Notes: generated from the sequence alone by a model not told the origin. DNA of 64,000 nt from Pseudomonas mendocina (GCA_037482215.1 CP148074.1:1922001-1986000), one strand, 5' to 3'. Shown: positions 18,130 through 29,252, counted from the first letter of the stretch. Numbers and translations are program-made.

Positions 18130-18737
18130 TGCAAATAGATTTCAGCAAACTGGAACCCCTTGAGCGCTATCGCTGGTTGGCTTCAACCGTGACGCCAAGG
18201 CCGATTGCTTGGGTGTCCAGTTTGTCCAAGGAGGGCGCCAGTAACCTGGCGCCTTTCAGTTTTTTTCAGGTGATCAACGATGACCCGGCCACGCTGCTGG
18301 TCAACATCAATCACCGTGAGGATGGCAGCTACAAAGACACCTTGATCAACGTGCTGGATAACGGCGAGTTGGTGATTCATCTGGTGGATTACGCGCTGTC
18401 TGAGCAGATGAATGCCTCATCTGCACAGTTTGCCCACGGTATCAGTGAGTTCGAGCAATGTGGCATTGCCAGTGCGCCCTCTGTACAGGTTAAGCCACCA
18501 CGTGTCGCAGCAGCCCCGGTGGCCTTTGAGTGCCGTTTGGCGCAAGCGATGCCTTACCCGCCACAGGCCCCGAATTGCCACCTGTTGTTTGCTGAGGTCT
18601 TGCGGGTGCATGTTGACGAGCGCGTGTTGAACGAAAAAGGCCGTGCTGATCCGCTCAAACTGGATCTGGTCGGTCGTTTGGGTGGGGCGAGCTACACCCG
18701 TACCCGTGATGTGTTCGATATGGTGCGACCTAGCTGA
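18129..18737 (+). CDS. Flavin reductase-like, FMN-binding split-barrel protein
   Basis: The 202-residue protein shows the flavin_reduct domain pattern: RWLASTVTPRPIAWVSSLSKEG, then NLAPFSFFQVINDDPATLLV. This fold binds FMN and usually reduces flavin with NAD(P)H, or acts as a flavoprotein with other partners. ATG 18129 overlaps the stop of the lipoprotein gene. The substrate cannot be told from sequence. Confidence 0.8.
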   Translation: MQIDFSKLEPLERYRWLASTVTPRPIAWVSSLSKEGASNLAPFSFFQVINDDPATLLVNINHREDGSYKDTLINVLDNGELVIHLVDYALSEQMNASSAQFAHGISEFEQCGIASAPSVQVKPPRVAAAPVAFECRLAQAMPYPPQAPNCHLLFAEVLRVHVDERVLNEKGRADPLKLDLVGRLGGASYTRTRDVFDMVRPS

Positions 18738-18918
18738 AGCTGCCACCGCGTACACGTTAGGCAAATCAGGCTCTGCTTTCCAAAAACGACCTCTACATAG
18801 TCATAAGCACCCCTGGCAAGTCTTCTGGCTTGTCGTGGGTGTGGCACTTTCCCTAAGGTTTCAGGCAGAAGTCAGACGGTGCAACGCTGTCTGCTGTAGT
18901 CTCTGAAAGGGTGGCGCT

Positions 18919-20883
18919 ATGTTGAGCGGTTTACACCGGCAATTCGCAAGTCTGAGTACAGCAAAAAAGCTCTCGCTAGGTTTTGGGGTTGTACTGGTTC
19001 TTACCATTTTGGTTGCAGTCACTGCCTTTTGGGCCCTGCAGGCGTTAAGTCAGCGTTCTGCGCTGCTTGAACGCATGAGTGGGGTTAATACTCAGGTGCT
19101 GCAGTTGCGCCTTACCCAGCAGGCTTTTGCCCTGCGCGGCGATAAAACCCTTGTTGAGCAGCTGCACGAGCAGGCAGTCGGCATGTTGGAGCACAACAAC
19201 GCGCTTCGTAGCGACATGTCTGAAGCGGAGGGCGTTGAGCTGGATGCGGTGGACCAAGCACTCGACTCATTCCGGAACGGCTTTGATCGTTATGTCGAGT
19301 TGCGTGAAAACATGCATATGGCTTTGGATGCGGCTAACTGGCTGGTGGTGAGCGCTGCTAATAGCCTGGATTTGTTGAGTGAAGGTCTGGCCGAAGACGG
19401 CTTGGATCGGTTGCGTGAAAGTCAGGGCCTTGAAGGCGACGCGATGGTCGTGCAGGCCGGGCAAATCAGCAAAATCTACCAGTTGATTCTCAAGGCGATG
19501 GATCAGGCGCGGGTTCAGTTGGAAAACAGCCGCAGCTCTGGCGATGCTACGCTGGCTAAGATTGCTGAAGCCGACGAAGCACAAAAGCTGGCCGCTGAGT
19601 TGAGCCAGTCGATGAGCGACCCCGGTTACGTGGCTGTGTTGGGGGAGGTCATTGGTAACCTCAACTCCTTCACTGAGCGGCTCAATGAGTATTCAGGCTT
19701 AGTGCAGCAACAGCAGCAGGAGTACCTCAATCTGGTCCAGCAGGCGGATCGTATGTTGGATCAGGTTGAGCAGGCCTACGCACAACAGCAAGCGCAGCTG
19801 TCAAAGCAATTGCAGCGCAGTACCTGGTTGATCGTCGTGGCCGCTGGTTTGGCCTTGCTGTTGGGGCTGCTCTCGACGCTTACCATTACCGTGCTGATAG
19901 TGAGGCCTCTGCGTGATGTGACTGCTCAGGCACAGCGCATCGCGTCAGGTGACTTGAGCGTGCGCATAGAGGTTTCTCGCCGGGATGAGATCGGTCAATT
20001 GCAAACGGCAATGGCAGACATGGCGCAGAACCTGCGGGATATGGTTGGGCAATTACAGAACGGGGTTGAGCAGATTTCTACATCGGCTCAGTCGCTGTCG
20101 CTGGCAACTGAGCAAACCCGCGTGGGTGTGAATGGGCAAAAGCAAGAGACAGAGCAAGTCGCAACCGCCATGACGCAGATGAGCGCGACTGTGTATGAGG
20201 TGGCGCGCAACGCTGAAACTGCGGCTGCCTCTACCGCCCAAGCAGACCAGCGGGTGAGTAATGGCGTGAGCGTTGTACAGCAGACGCTGGCGCGTATTGA
20301 TGAGCTGTCACAGGCTTTAGATGTCAGTGCCAGCAGCATTCAACAACTCAGCCAGGAAACCCAGCGCATTGAGTCGGTGCTGGATGTGATCAAGGCTGTC
20401 GCTGATCAAACTAACCTGCTGGCACTGAATGCTGCGATTGAGGCGGCACGTGCCGGCGAGCAGGGCCGAGGGTTTGCTGTGGTGGCCGATGAGGTACGTG
20501 CGCTGGCACAGCGTACGCGGCAATCCACCGCTGAGATTGAGGGGCTGATTGGCGCCCTGCGCGAAGGCAGCCAGCATTCAGTGAACAACATGACACGCAG
20601 TGGCGGCTTGATCGGGCAAGTTGTGCAGGATGCGCGGGATACCGAGGCACAGCTGACGCAAATAGCCGAAGCCGTCAGCCAGATCTATGAAATGAACCAG
20701 CAGATCGCCGCTGCCGCTGAGCAGCAGACAGCTGTCGCAGACGAGATTAGCCACAGTGTCACCAGTATCCGTGGCGTTGCTGAACAGTCGGCATTGGCGA
20801 TGGATGAGTCGGCCGGTGCCAGTATTCGTTTGGCTCAGCTTGGCAGTTCGCTGCAAGAAATGGCCGGGCGATTCCGGCTCTAA
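18919..20883 (+). CDS. Methyl-accepting chemotaxis protein with HBM-type sensor
   Basis: The 654-residue chemoreceptor has a first membrane helix (about 18-38), a long all-helical periplasmic domain of about 250 residues, a second helix (about 295-320), a HAMP domain and a signalling domain with the hairpin tip [20 protein letters not shown]. The size and helical nature of the sensor fit the helical bimodular (HBM) class, as in P. putida McpS, which binds organic acids. The ligand here is unknown. A strong AAAGGGTGG site precedes ATG 18919. Confidence 0.9.
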   Translation: MLSGLHRQFASLSTAKKLSLGFGVVLVLTILVAVTAFWALQALSQRSALLERMSGVNTQVLQLRLTQQAFALRGDKTLVEQLHEQAVGMLEHNNALRSDMSEAEGVELDAVDQALDSFRNGFDRYVELRENMHMALDAANWLVVSAANSLDLLSEGLAEDGLDRLRESQGLEGDAMVVQAGQISKIYQLILKAMDQARVQLENSRSSGDATLAKIAEADEAQKLAAELSQSMSDPGYVAVLGEVIGNLNSFTERLNEYSGLVQQQQQEYLNLVQQADRMLDQVEQAYAQQQAQLSKQLQRSTWLIVVAAGLALLLGLLSTLTITVLIVRPLRDVTAQAQRIASGDLSVRIEVSRRDEIGQLQTAMADMAQNLRDMVGQLQNGVEQISTSAQSLSLATEQTRVGVNGQKQETEQVATAMTQMSATVYEVARNAETAAASTAQADQRVSNGVSVVQQTLARIDELSQALDVSASSIQQLSQETQRIESVLDVIKAVADQTNLLALNAAIEAARAGEQGRGFAVVADEVRALAQRTRQSTAEIEGLIGALREGSQHSVNNMTRSGGLIGQVVQDARDTEAQLTQIAEAVSQIYEMNQQIAAAAEQQTAVADEISHSVTSIRGVAEQSALAMDESAGASIRLAQLGSSLQEMAGRFRL

Positions 20884-20973
20884 CGGACCGGATTGGTGAG
20901 CAAACGTTACAGGGCGCTTTGCCCGAGCGAGCACTACCAGTAGCATCGTCCCACCTTCACTGAGGAGCGGACG

Positions 20974-21888
20974 ATGCGAACGAAGCTCAAAGCCTGTCTG
21001 GATGCCGTCAATCAACTGGTACTGGGCAAGGAGGGCCAGGTCAGATTGGCCATGGCCTGCCTGTTAGCCCGCGGTCATTTGTTGATTGAAGATTTGCCCG
21101 GTATGGGCAAAACCACCCTCAGTCATGCCTTGGCTCGCGTGCTGGGCTTGAGCTTTCAACGCATCCAGTTCACTTCAGATTTACTCCCAGGCGACATCCT
21201 CGGGACTTCCGTATTTGATCGGGAAAGTGGTCAGTTTGTGTTCCATCCAGGGCCGATTTTCGCCGAGCTGGTGTTGGCGGACGAAATCAACCGAGCCACG
21301 CCCAAAAGCCAGAGCGCGCTGCTTGAGGCCATGGAAGAAGGGCAGGTGACCATCGAGGGGGCAACCCGCCCGCTGCCTGATCCATTCTTTGTGATTGCCA
21401 CGCAAAACCCGGCCAACCAGGGTGGCACATTCGCTTTGCCCGAATCGCAGCTGGACCGCTTCCTTATGCGCATCTGTCTCGGTTACCCGGCTCATGCCGC
21501 CGAGAAAGCACTGCTGCAGGGTGAGGGCAGGCGCTCGCTGCTGCCCAACTTGCAACCGTTGCTGGACCATCAGGAATTGGCCGAGATCCAGGCGCACATC
21601 CCCTCCGTGCGGGCCAGTGATGCGTTGCTGGATTACATCCTGCGTCTGGTAGACGCCACCCGCACGCAGACACAGTTCACTTCTGGCTTGTCGCCACGGG
21701 CCAGTCTGGCTCTGTTGGCAGCGGCTAAAGCCTGGGCATTTATGGCCAATCGGGATTATGTGATCCCTGAAGACGTGCAAGCTGTATTACCCGCCGTGGC
21801 GGGGCATCGTTTGCGCGAACCAGCGGAAGCTGGCGGGCAGGGCGGAAAGCTGGTGCAGTGGCTGCTGCGTGAGGTTCCGGTGCTGTGA
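20974..21888 (+). CDS. MoxR-family AAA+ ATPase
   Basis: The 304-residue protein has Walker A (PGMGKTT, about 42-48), Walker B (LADEINR, Asp103-Glu104) and the MoxR helix insert (PKSQSALLEAMEEGQVTIEG). MoxR ATPases act as chaperones for partner proteins, often with DUF58 proteins. The gene overlaps the DUF58 gene by 4 bp (GTGA) and is the first of a three-gene operon ending with tgpA. GAGGAG lies before ATG 20974. Confidence 0.93.
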   Translation: MRTKLKACLDAVNQLVLGKEGQVRLAMACLLARGHLLIEDLPGMGKTTLSHALARVLGLSFQRIQFTSDLLPGDILGTSVFDRESGQFVFHPGPIFAELVLADEINRATPKSQSALLEAMEEGQVTIEGATRPLPDPFFVIATQNPANQGGTFALPESQLDRFLMRICLGYPAHAAEKALLQGEGRRSLLPNLQPLLDHQELAEIQAHIPSVRASDALLDYILRLVDATRTQTQFTSGLSPRASLALLAAAKAWAFMANRDYVIPEDVQAVLPAVAGHRLREPAEAGGQGGKLVQWLLREVPVL

Positions 21889-22841
21889 TTGCACAGGCCC
21901 GCTCATTGTGGGGGCGCTGGTTGTCCCGGCGTATTCCGGCCTCCAGTAGTGTGCTGCTTAATCAGCGGCGGATTTTCATCATCCCGACCCGCGTTGGCGT
22001 GGCCTATATGGCGGCGCTGTTGCTGATGCTGTTGATGGGCATCAACTATCAGAACAGCTTGGCCTATGCGCTGACTTTTCTGCTGGCCTCAGTGTTTGTG
22101 GTGGCGATTCTGCATACCTACCGTAACCTCGCTGGGCTGCGGCTGAAGTCGGGCAGAGCACCTTCTGTTTTTGTGGGGGAAGAGGCCGCTATAGGTGTCG
22201 TGCTGGAGAGCAAGGGCAAGGCCCATCAGGCCATCAGCATCGGCTGGCCGCCGCAACCTCTGCTGACAGTGGATGTGCCCCCAGCGGGCGTCTGCGACTG
22301 TCAGCTGAACCATGTCACTGATTGGCGTGGCTGGTTACGTCCAACCCGACTACGGGTGGAAAGCCGCTTCCCGCTGGGGATTCTGGTGGCCTGGAGTTGG
22401 GTCGATCTGGATCAGCGCGTGTTGGTCTATCCGCGACCGCTGGAGGGCGACTTGCCACTGATTGCAGCTGCCGGTGATGACGATGACGAGCAGGGGCATA
22501 GCGTGAAGGGCCAAGGCGTTGATGACTATCAGGGCTTGCGCAGCTATCAGGCCGGTGACTCAAAACGACGCCTGCATTGGAAAGCCTACTCACGGGGGCA
22601 GGGCCTGTTGGTGAAGGACTTCGCGGCCATCAGCGGGCGCGATTGGATGCTGGATTTCGATGCCCTCAGTGGCGACGTGGAGACGCGTTTGTCGCTGCTC
22701 TGCCACTGGGTGCTGCAACTCAGTGAGGCGCAGCAGGCCTATGGCCTTACGCTTCCTGGTGTTCATTTGCCCGTCGCCAGCGGCGAGCAGCAGCGGGAAA
22801 GCTGCTTGCGGGCGCTGGCTCTGTTTGGACATAACTCATGA
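21885..22841 (+). CDS. DUF58 domain protein
   Basis: The 318-residue protein has two N-terminal membrane helices (about 36-75) and the DUF58 core with YQAGDSKRRLHWKAYSR. It starts at GTG 21885 inside the end of moxR and overlaps tgpA by 4 bp (ATGA). DUF58 proteins have a von Willebrand factor A-like fold and are probable partners of the MoxR ATPase; a biochemical role is not established. Confidence 0.9.
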   Translation: MIAQARSLWGRWLSRRIPASSSVLLNQRRIFIIPTRVGVAYMAALLLMLLMGINYQNSLAYALTFLLASVFVVAILHTYRNLAGLRLKSGRAPSVFVGEEAAIGVVLESKGKAHQAISIGWPPQPLLTVDVPPAGVCDCQLNHVTDWRGWLRPTRLRVESRFPLGILVAWSWVDLDQRVLVYPRPLEGDLPLIAAAGDDDDEQGHSVKGQGVDDYQGLRSYQAGDSKRRLHWKAYSRGQGLLVKDFAAISGRDWMLDFDALSGDVETRLSLLCHWVLQLSEAQQAYGLTLPGVHLPVASGEQQRESCLRALALFGHNS

Positions 22842-24844
22842 GTCAGGTACAGGCTATCCCTCGTATTAGCCTGGTCTGGCTGTTGGCTGCGCAGGCACTG
22901 GTCATTGTGCCGCATCTGGCTTATCTGCCTGTCTGGATCGTGCTGCTGTGGCTGGGCTGTGCGTTCTGGCGGGTGCAGATATTACGCATGCGGGCCCGCT
23001 ATCCGGGCGCGCTGGTAAAGGCCGGGTTAATCGTGGCTACGGCCGCCGCTGTTGTGTTGTCACGGGGTACGCTGGTGGGGCTGGATGCCGGTGTGGCCGT
23101 GCTGATCGCGGCTTTCATCCTAAAAATGCTGGAAATGCAGAGCCAGCGAGATGCCCTGGTGGTGATTCTGTTGGGTTTCTTCAGCGTGGCGGCAGCTTAT
23201 CTGTTTAATGACAGCCTACTGGCTGCGCTCTACAGCATGTTGCCGGTTACCGCATTACTCGCCGCACTGATCGGCTTGCAACAAAGCAGCTTGGCCAGTA
23301 AGCCGTGGCCGACTGTGCGCTTGGCGGGCAGCCTGATGTTGCAAGCGTTGCCGGTGATGGTGCTGCTGTTTGTGTTCTTTCCCCGGATTGGCCCGCTGTG
23401 GTCATTGCCTGTGGCAGACAACAAGGCCCAGAGCGGTCTGTCGGACAGCATGTCGCCTGCGGATATCGCTGATTTGAGCCGCTCAGATGCATTGGCATTC
23501 CGCGCCAGCTTTACCGGGCCAACTCCGGCCCGTAGTGAGCTGTATTGGCGGGCGCTGACGCTGGATCAGTTTGACGGACGACGTTGGTCGCAGTCCGGCT
23601 ATGGCAAATTTGCTCCGGGAGCCCGTTGGCAGAAGCAGGGTGAGGCGTTGAGCTACAGCATCATCATGCAGCCCAGTGCGAAGCCCTGGCTGTTTGCGCT
23701 GGATGTGGCTGAAACAGCGCTGGAGTCGACCCGGCAGATGGCGGACTTTCGTTTGCAGCGCAATAAGCCTGTGGAGCGGCCTTTGCTCTATCAAGTGCAG
23801 TCCTGGCCGGATGCCGTGCGTGAGCCTCAATTAAGTCGCGTGAGCAAAGCGCATGCCCTGCAGCTGCCTGAGGGGGGGGATGCGCGCAGCCGAGCTTGGG
23901 CTGCCGATCTCAAGCGTCAATATCCTCAGACTGAGCAGTTGGTTCAGCAGCTGCTGCAGCACTTCAACCGCGAGCCGTTTGTCTACACTTTGCGCCCGCC
24001 GTTGCTAGGGCAGGACTCGATCGACGAATTTCTTTTCGATAGCCGCCGAGGGTTCTGTGCTCATTATGCCGGGGCCATGACCTTTGTCCTGCGTGCGGCT
24101 GGTATTCCGGCGCGGGTGGTGGCGGGTTATCAGGGCGGGGAATTCAACCCGGCAGGCAACTATGTGCAGGTGCGGCAGTTTGATGCCCACGCTTGGGTTG
24201 AGTATTGGCAGGAAGGGCGCGGCTGGATCAGTGTCGATCCAACGTTTCAGGTTGCCCCTGAGCGTATCGAGCAAGGCTTGGAAGAGGCCCTGGCTGAAGA
24301 GCGCAGCTTTCTCGAAGGTTCGCCGTTCTCGCCGCTGCGCTACCGTGATCTCGGTTGGTTGAATGACCTGCGCATGGGCTGGGACAACATCAATTACGGC
24401 TGGCAGCGGTGGGTGCTGAACTACCAGACAGAACAACAGCTGGTCTTCCTGAAACGCTGGCTGGGCAGTATTGATGCTCAGCGTATTGCTGTGGCGTTGG
24501 TCGGCAGTGCTGCCGTGATTCTGGGCTTACTCGCACTTTGGCTGTTCAAGCCGTGGCGACGCGAACGGGATGTCAGCAAGCGCTTGTACCAACGCTTCGA
24601 GCGGTTGCTGAGACGTCATAGAGTGATGCCAGCGCGGGGCGAAGGGCCGCGGGCCTTTGCTGAACGCGCTGCCGCTCAGTTGCCAGCACAGGCGGACGCT
24701 ATTCTTGCATTTGCGCTGGCGTTTGAGGCCCAGCGCTACGGTCAGGCAGATGTATCACCGGTTCAGCTGTCAGCACACCTCAGGTCGCTAAACAGGGCGA
24801 TGCCATGGCGTATACGCCGTCTTACGTGCCGAGACGGCACCTAG
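22838..24844 (+). CDS. tgpA: TgpA, membrane transglutaminase-like protein
   Basis: The 668-residue protein has five to six N-terminal membrane helices (DUF3488), a periplasmic transglutaminase core and a last membrane helix (about 548-570), then a cytoplasmic DUF4129 tail. The triad is visible as Cys407 (RRGFCAHYA), His451 (FDAHAWVEYW) and Asp467 (SVDPT). The P. aeruginosa homologue PA2873 was reported as essential and active as a transglutaminase; its physiological substrate is not known to me. Overlapping start and stop codons link it to the moxR-DUF58 genes. Confidence 0.94.
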   Translation: MSQVQAIPRISLVWLLAAQALVIVPHLAYLPVWIVLLWLGCAFWRVQILRMRARYPGALVKAGLIVATAAAVVLSRGTLVGLDAGVAVLIAAFILKMLEMQSQRDALVVILLGFFSVAAAYLFNDSLLAALYSMLPVTALLAALIGLQQSSLASKPWPTVRLAGSLMLQALPVMVLLFVFFPRIGPLWSLPVADNKAQSGLSDSMSPADIADLSRSDALAFRASFTGPTPARSELYWRALTLDQFDGRRWSQSGYGKFAPGARWQKQGEALSYSIIMQPSAKPWLFALDVAETALESTRQMADFRLQRNKPVERPLLYQVQSWPDAVREPQLSRVSKAHALQLPEGGDARSRAWAADLKRQYPQTEQLVQQLLQHFNREPFVYTLRPPLLGQDSIDEFLFDSRRGFCAHYAGAMTFVLRAAGIPARVVAGYQGGEFNPAGNYVQVRQFDAHAWVEYWQEGRGWISVDPTFQVAPERIEQGLEEALAEERSFLEGSPFSPLRYRDLGWLNDLRMGWDNINYGWQRWVLNYQTEQQLVFLKRWLGSIDAQRIAVALVGSAAVILGLLALWLFKPWRRERDVSKRLYQRFERLLRRHRVMPARGEGPRAFAERAAAQLPAQADAILAFALAFEAQRYGQADVSPVQLSAHLRSLNRAMPWRIRRLTCRDGT

Positions 24845-24907
24845 GGCTTGTGAGAACGGCGGAGAAGGGTAGTCTGTTCCCCCATTGGCCGATACAAGGA
24901 GTGTCTG

Positions 24908-25681
24908 ATGTCTGTAACCCAAGTTGATGTGCTTAAGCATGTATTGCATCTGCAGGTTCGATTGTTTGCCTGCCGGGAACGTCTGATTGCAGGTACAGAC
25001 ACTGAGGCCTTGCATGATTTGCGCATAGCCTTACGGCAGTTGCGTAGTCTGTTGCGCCCTTTACGGGGTTTACCCGCGTGTGATGAGTTGTCTGAAGCCG
25101 CTGCACAGTTGGGACGGCTCAGTGGGCCGGTGAGGGACTTGGAGGTGCTAGAGGCCCATTTGCGTGAGGTAGGCCTAAATGAAGCGGCGGATGCGCGTCT
25201 TGCTCGTTTACAGGCTAGTTATGCCGGGCTGATCAAAAGTCGTCAGATGACGAAACTCTTTACTGTCTTGGACCAATGGCCACAGCAGTGGCGTGAATCG
25301 GGTTTTGAAGACCAAGTTCAGGAACTCAGTAAGCGCGTCAATAAATGCTTGAAGAAAGATCGCAAGCGTCTATACAGCGCATTGCATGAGTTATTGGGCG
25401 ATCGTCATCGCCTGCGGCTGCTAGTAAAACGCCTGCGTTATAACATCGAGGCTTATGCGGCAGACACCTGCCCAGACACTCAAATCCAACTCAAGCGTGC
25501 GCAGTCGGCTTTAGGTGACTGGCATGATCATTACCAATGGTTGAGTCGGGCGGAAAGTGAGGTGGATTTACAGCCCCGCATTGCCACATGGCGAAACAAT
25601 ATGCAGGAGGCTGCTAAGCGCAGTGACGAGGCATTAGCCCGTTTGATGTCAGATCCTTTATTCAGTGCGTGGAATGGTTGA
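24908..25681 (+). CDS. CHAD domain protein
   Basis: The 257-residue protein has conserved His/Arg-rich helices typical of CHAD: ALHDLRIALRQLRSLLRPL near the N-terminus, then HRLRLLVKRLRYNIEAYA and LGDWHDHYQWL in the C-terminal half. CHAD domains form a basic channel that binds inorganic polyphosphate. No triphosphatase (CYTH) domain is attached. A CAAGGAGTG site precedes ATG 24908. A polyphosphate kinase lies about 6 kb downstream but is not in the same operon. Confidence 0.85.
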   Translation: MSVTQVDVLKHVLHLQVRLFACRERLIAGTDTEALHDLRIALRQLRSLLRPLRGLPACDELSEAAAQLGRLSGPVRDLEVLEAHLREVGLNEAADARLARLQASYAGLIKSRQMTKLFTVLDQWPQQWRESGFEDQVQELSKRVNKCLKKDRKRLYSALHELLGDRHRLRLLVKRLRYNIEAYAADTCPDTQIQLKRAQSALGDWHDHYQWLSRAESEVDLQPRIATWRNNMQEAAKRSDEALARLMSDPLFSAWNG

Positions 25682-25782
25682 TTCCAGAGCCTCTGTGACA
25701 GTGTTTTGACCGAAATGGCATGCCGAGCCAGGCACGCTTTGACCTATCATCCGCCACATATTGAGTGGCGAGGTGTGTGCAG

Positions 25783-26580
25783 ATGGAGTTTTCACAATTA
25801 CTACAGGCTGTCCGTGCTAACCCGGAGGCGGTCGTGATTCCGCCTGAGTGGGGGCAGGGACGTGCCAGCTTCGGTGGGCTGGTGGCGGCACTGGTGTATG
25901 AAGCCATGCGTAGCAAGGTTGCGGCTGACCGCCCGGTGCGCTCACTGGCGCTTACCTTTGTTGGCCCTGCGGCAGCCGACGTACCGATCAGTTTTGAGGT
26001 GGAGGTGCTGCGTGAGGGGCGGGCTGTCAGCCAGCTCCTGGGGCGTGCCGTGCAAAATGGGCAGGTGGTGACGCTGGTGCAGGGCAGTTTTGGCGCCGGA
26101 CGCGAGTCGGTCATTAATCTTGCTGCTGCGCCAGCGCCGGAAGCCTTGTCGCCTGAACAGAGCAAAGAGCTGCCTTATATCCCTGGTGTAACCCCTGAGT
26201 TCACCCGTTATTTGGCCATGCGCTGGTGCTACGGTGGCTTACCGTTCAGCAATACGCCATCCCGGCAAATGGGCGGTTGGGTTCAATTGCGCAACCAGCC
26301 AGCGGGTGTAGCAGTGGATGAGGCACATTTGTTGGCATTAGTCGATGCCTGGCCTCCAGCGCTGCTGTCGTATTTGAATAAGCCCGCGGCAGGGAGCTCG
26401 CTGACCTGGACCATTGAGTTTGTACAGCCTGTCGCATCGCTGACTACGCAGGATTGGTGTTTGTACAAGGCCGAAATTGAGCATGCCCGAGATGGGTACG
26501 GTCACGTCGCTGCAGCACTCTGGAGCGCTGAAGGGGAGTTGCTAGCGATCAGTCGACAGACCGTCGCTGTGTTTGCGTAA
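25783..26580 (+). CDS. Acyl-CoA thioesterase-like hotdog-fold protein
   Basis: The 265-residue protein reads as a double-hotdog thioesterase of the TesB-like/4HBT_3 kind: QGRASFGGLVAALVYEAM near the start, FVGPAAADVPISFEVEVLREGR, and a second half ending LLAISRQTVAVF. Such enzymes hydrolyse acyl-CoA esters. I chose ATG 25783, which has GAGGTG 8 bp before it; a GTG at 25765 would add six residues. The substrate is unknown. Confidence 0.78.
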   Translation: MEFSQLLQAVRANPEAVVIPPEWGQGRASFGGLVAALVYEAMRSKVAADRPVRSLALTFVGPAAADVPISFEVEVLREGRAVSQLLGRAVQNGQVVTLVQGSFGAGRESVINLAAAPAPEALSPEQSKELPYIPGVTPEFTRYLAMRWCYGGLPFSNTPSRQMGGWVQLRNQPAGVAVDEAHLLALVDAWPPALLSYLNKPAAGSSLTWTIEFVQPVASLTTQDWCLYKAEIEHARDGYGHVAAALWSAEGELLAISRQTVAVFA

Positions 26581-26616
26581 TTTTTAGGCGGCCGTGTTTA
26601 AGCGGCCGCCTAAAAA
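26581..26616. terminator. 14-bp inverted repeat between convergent genes
   Basis: TTTTTAGGCGGCCG (26581-26594) and CGGCCGCCTAAAAA (26603-26616) are perfect reverse complements with an 8-nt loop. It sits between the convergent thioesterase and chemoreceptor genes and probably ends both transcripts. The T stretch is on the 5' side on both strands, so it is not a textbook intrinsic terminator. Confidence 0.6.
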
Positions 26617-26623
26617 TGATGGG

Positions 26624-28090
26624 TCACAGTTTTAACTGCCGTATGGCTGTAGTCAGCTCACCAGCCAGTTCAGCTAATTCAACACTGGTAGTGGCGGATT
26701 GGCTGGTTTGTTCTACGGTTTTTTCGGTGACATCGCGGATACGAATGACCGTGCGGTTCATCTCTTCAGCCACTTGGCTTTGCTGCTCAGCCGCTACGGC
26801 AATCTGCGTATTGCTTTCGCGCATCAGGGCCACTGAGCCCGTGATAGCTTCGAGCGCATGACCGGCTTCTTCGGCCTGCTTAACGCACTCATCCGCTTTA
26901 ATTGAGCTTTCCTGCATGAAATCCACGGCATCACGGGTACCTGCTTGCAGGGTGGTGATGATTTCGGTGATCTCGTTGGTCGAATCCTGAACGCGCTTGG
27001 CCAGGTTACGCACTTCATCGGCAACAACGGCAAAGCCGCGGCCCATTTCCCCTGCACGGGCTGCCTCAATAGCAGCGTTCAGGGCGAGTAGGTTGGTCTG
27101 CTCAGCGATGCCGTGGATTTCATTGACCACGCCGCCGATACGGTGGCTGTCTGCGGCCAGTTTTTCGATCATTTCGGCAGTCTGCTGAACGCCACTGGAA
27201 AGACCTGAAATCGATAGACCAACACGGTTAACCACTTGCTGGCCACTGCGTGCCAACTGTTCAGCGTTTTGCGATTGATCACGCGTGTCCGCAGCATGCT
27301 CTGCAATGTGGTACACGGTGGCCGACATCTCATTGATGGCAGTGGCTGCCTGTTCGGTTTCGCTTTGTTGTTCGAGCATGCCCTGGCGCACTTCACGCAT
27401 GCTGCTAGCCAAACGCTCTGCGCCGTTATCGAGCTGAGTTGCTGATTGAGCTACAACACCCACCACACGCTGGTAACCGGCTTGCATGGCGTTGAAAGCG
27501 CGTGCCATTTGACCTACTTCATCACGGCTGGCAAGGGGGGCGCGGGCATTAAGATCGCCCGTACGCTCGACCAGAAGCATCACATCCTTAAGGGTGTTGA
27601 GGTGGCTGAGCAGAAACATGATGAGCAGTTGAGAGGCGGCCAGCAGGAGCAGCATCAGCAGGGCCACTACAAGCGCATAGCTTGGCGCTCGATCAATGAA
27701 TACCTCAATCAGGCTCGGTGCTTTGGCGATTACCGCAAGGCGTTGACCATTGCTCAGTGTGATCACTTGTGCCCCGATTACGCCCTGGCTGCCGTTCAGC
27801 TCAACCCAACCGGTGGTTTTGCCCAGCAGTGCGCCCTGATTATCGGGGAGGCGAGGCGACTCGCCCGCGGCGAAGCGGATGAGGTTATCTCCAACTGGCA
27901 GTGACTCGCTCTGTGGCCATTTACTGAGCAAGCCCGCTTGCTGTTGTGCGGCAGCTTTGGCTGCACTCTGATGTGTCCGGGTCTCCAGGTGAATGGAGTA
28001 GAGGACCAAGAGCAGGGTGGTGAAAAAGGCTACGGCATTGACGGCCCAGAATTTGTACTTCAGCGACAGATCGCTAATCCAAGAACCCAT
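26624..28090 (-). CDS. Methyl-accepting chemotaxis protein
   Basis: The 488-residue chemoreceptor has a first membrane helix (about 12-33), a short periplasmic domain of about 95 residues, a second helix (about 135-160), HAMP and a signalling domain with [20 protein letters not shown]. The small periplasmic part gives no ligand clue. It lies next to the MltF-like and TgpA genes, as I recall for PA2867 in P. aeruginosa. Confidence 0.92.
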   Translation of the reverse strand: MGSWISDLSLKYKFWAVNAVAFFTTLLLVLYSIHLETRTHQSAAKAAAQQQAGLLSKWPQSESLPVGDNLIRFAAGESPRLPDNQGALLGKTTGWVELNGSQGVIGAQVITLSNGQRLAVIAKAPSLIEVFIDRAPSYALVVALLMLLLLAASQLLIMFLLSHLNTLKDVMLLVERTGDLNARAPLASRDEVGQMARAFNAMQAGYQRVVGVVAQSATQLDNGAERLASSMREVRQGMLEQQSETEQAATAINEMSATVYHIAEHAADTRDQSQNAEQLARSGQQVVNRVGLSISGLSSGVQQTAEMIEKLAADSHRIGGVVNEIHGIAEQTNLLALNAAIEAARAGEMGRGFAVVADEVRNLAKRVQDSTNEITEIITTLQAGTRDAVDFMQESSIKADECVKQAEEAGHALEAITGSVALMRESNTQIAVAAEQQSQVAEEMNRTVIRIRDVTEKTVEQTSQSATTSVELAELAGELTTAIRQLKL

Positions 28091-28192
28091 GCTTAATTCT
28101 TCTTTATCAGAGGTTGGTGTGAGGCGAAGCCATTAGTATTAAGTGTTATCGGCATTACGCCGTTGATCTTTATCAACGACATGAAAAACTTG

Positions 28193-29020
28193 TCATTCCT
28201 GGCTTTGGGACTGATCTGGCAGCTCAGGGAGCTGGAAAAAAGCCCGTGCGCACGCCGTGGTATGAGCTGCAAGATGTTGTTCTGTTTCACCTCTGTGCAG
28301 AGCCACTTCCCTGAGCACTTCACCCAAAAAAGCTGGTTCGTTTCGATTGCTTTTGGGCTTTGGGCGCAGGCTGCGAGGTAATAAATAGGGGGCGTCACTT
28401 TCCAGCATCAGACGGCCTTTAGGGATTTCACGTACCAGCGGGTGTAAATGGCTGCCGCGTCGCTCATCACAAATCCAGCCTGTAATACCGATGTGCAGGT
28501 CTAGGTCCAGATAACGATACAACGTGTCTTTTTCGCCGGTGAAGCAGTGCACAACCGCAGCAGGCAATTTGTCACGGAATTCACGCACAATCGCTAATAG
28601 ACGCTCTCCAGCTTCGCGCTCGTGGAGAAAAACCGGCAGCTGATGCTCTACGGCTAGCGCCAATTGCATTTCCAGCACTTTCTCCTGCTGGGGGCGAGGC
28701 GAGAAGTCACGGTTGAAATCCAGCCCGCACTCGCCAACAGCCTTTACACGTGCCTCTTGAAAAAGGGCTTTCAGCTGATTGTGGCTATCGCTGTTCCAGT
28801 TGCTGGCATCATGAGGGTGAATACCTGCTGTACTAAAGAGGTACTCACTGCTTTCATCCAGCTGTTGGCTCAGTTCCAGTGCCTGTTGGCTTTCACTGAT
28901 GCTGGTACCGGTCAGCACCATCTGGCAGACGCCCGCAGCTCTTGCACGGTCCAGAATTGCCTGGTGCTGTTCGTTAAAGCTGGGGTGGGTCAGATTGACG
29001 CCAATGTCGATGAGTTGCAT
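28193..29020 (-). CDS. tatD: TatD-family metal-dependent DNase
   Basis: The 275-residue TIM-barrel hydrolase starts [10 protein letters not shown], like TatD proper rather than YcfH. Metal-site motifs are [23 protein letters not shown] and [10 protein letters not shown]. The protein has Mg2+-dependent nuclease activity in related species and is thought to act in DNA repair or turnover. An upstream extension of the frame to 29092 is rejected because an AGGTAG site precedes the internal ATG at 29020. Confidence 0.92.
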   Translation of the reverse strand: MQLIDIGVNLTHPSFNEQHQAILDRARAAGVCQMVLTGTSISESQQALELSQQLDESSEYLFSTAGIHPHDASNWNSDSHNQLKALFQEARVKAVGECGLDFNRDFSPRPQQEKVLEMQLALAVEHQLPVFLHEREAGERLLAIVREFRDKLPAAVVHCFTGEKDTLYRYLDLDLHIGITGWICDERRGSHLHPLVREIPKGRLMLESDAPYLLPRSLRPKPKSNRNEPAFLGEVLREVALHRGETEQHLAAHTTACARAFFQLPELPDQSQSQE

Positions 29021-29252
29021 CGTGCTACCTGAACAAAGTGATGGTTTGTGAGTCAGTACATGGTTCGATGTATTTAATGTCAATAAATACAATCAGTTAA
29101 TTCTTTTATATGAAGTCATACGTCATGCAAAGTTGGCATCTTGCGCTTAGCTGTGCGACCCTCCGCGCCCCGCACAAGCCAGCATTTGCCTGCATGACAG
29201 CATTCTCGTTCACGAACCTCATTTTCCAAACTGCCTGCCGGAGGCCGGGGTT

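Noticed and set aside
18808..18841. Imperfect hairpin between the flavin reductase-like gene and the chemoreceptor
   Set aside because: CACCC/GGGTG with an inner GCAAG/CTTGT is interrupted by mismatches and has no U tract; it could not be told from chance.
28093..28398. 101-codon minus-strand frame overlapping the end of tatD
   Set aside because: Overlaps tatD in another frame, and its hydrophilic product has no motif.
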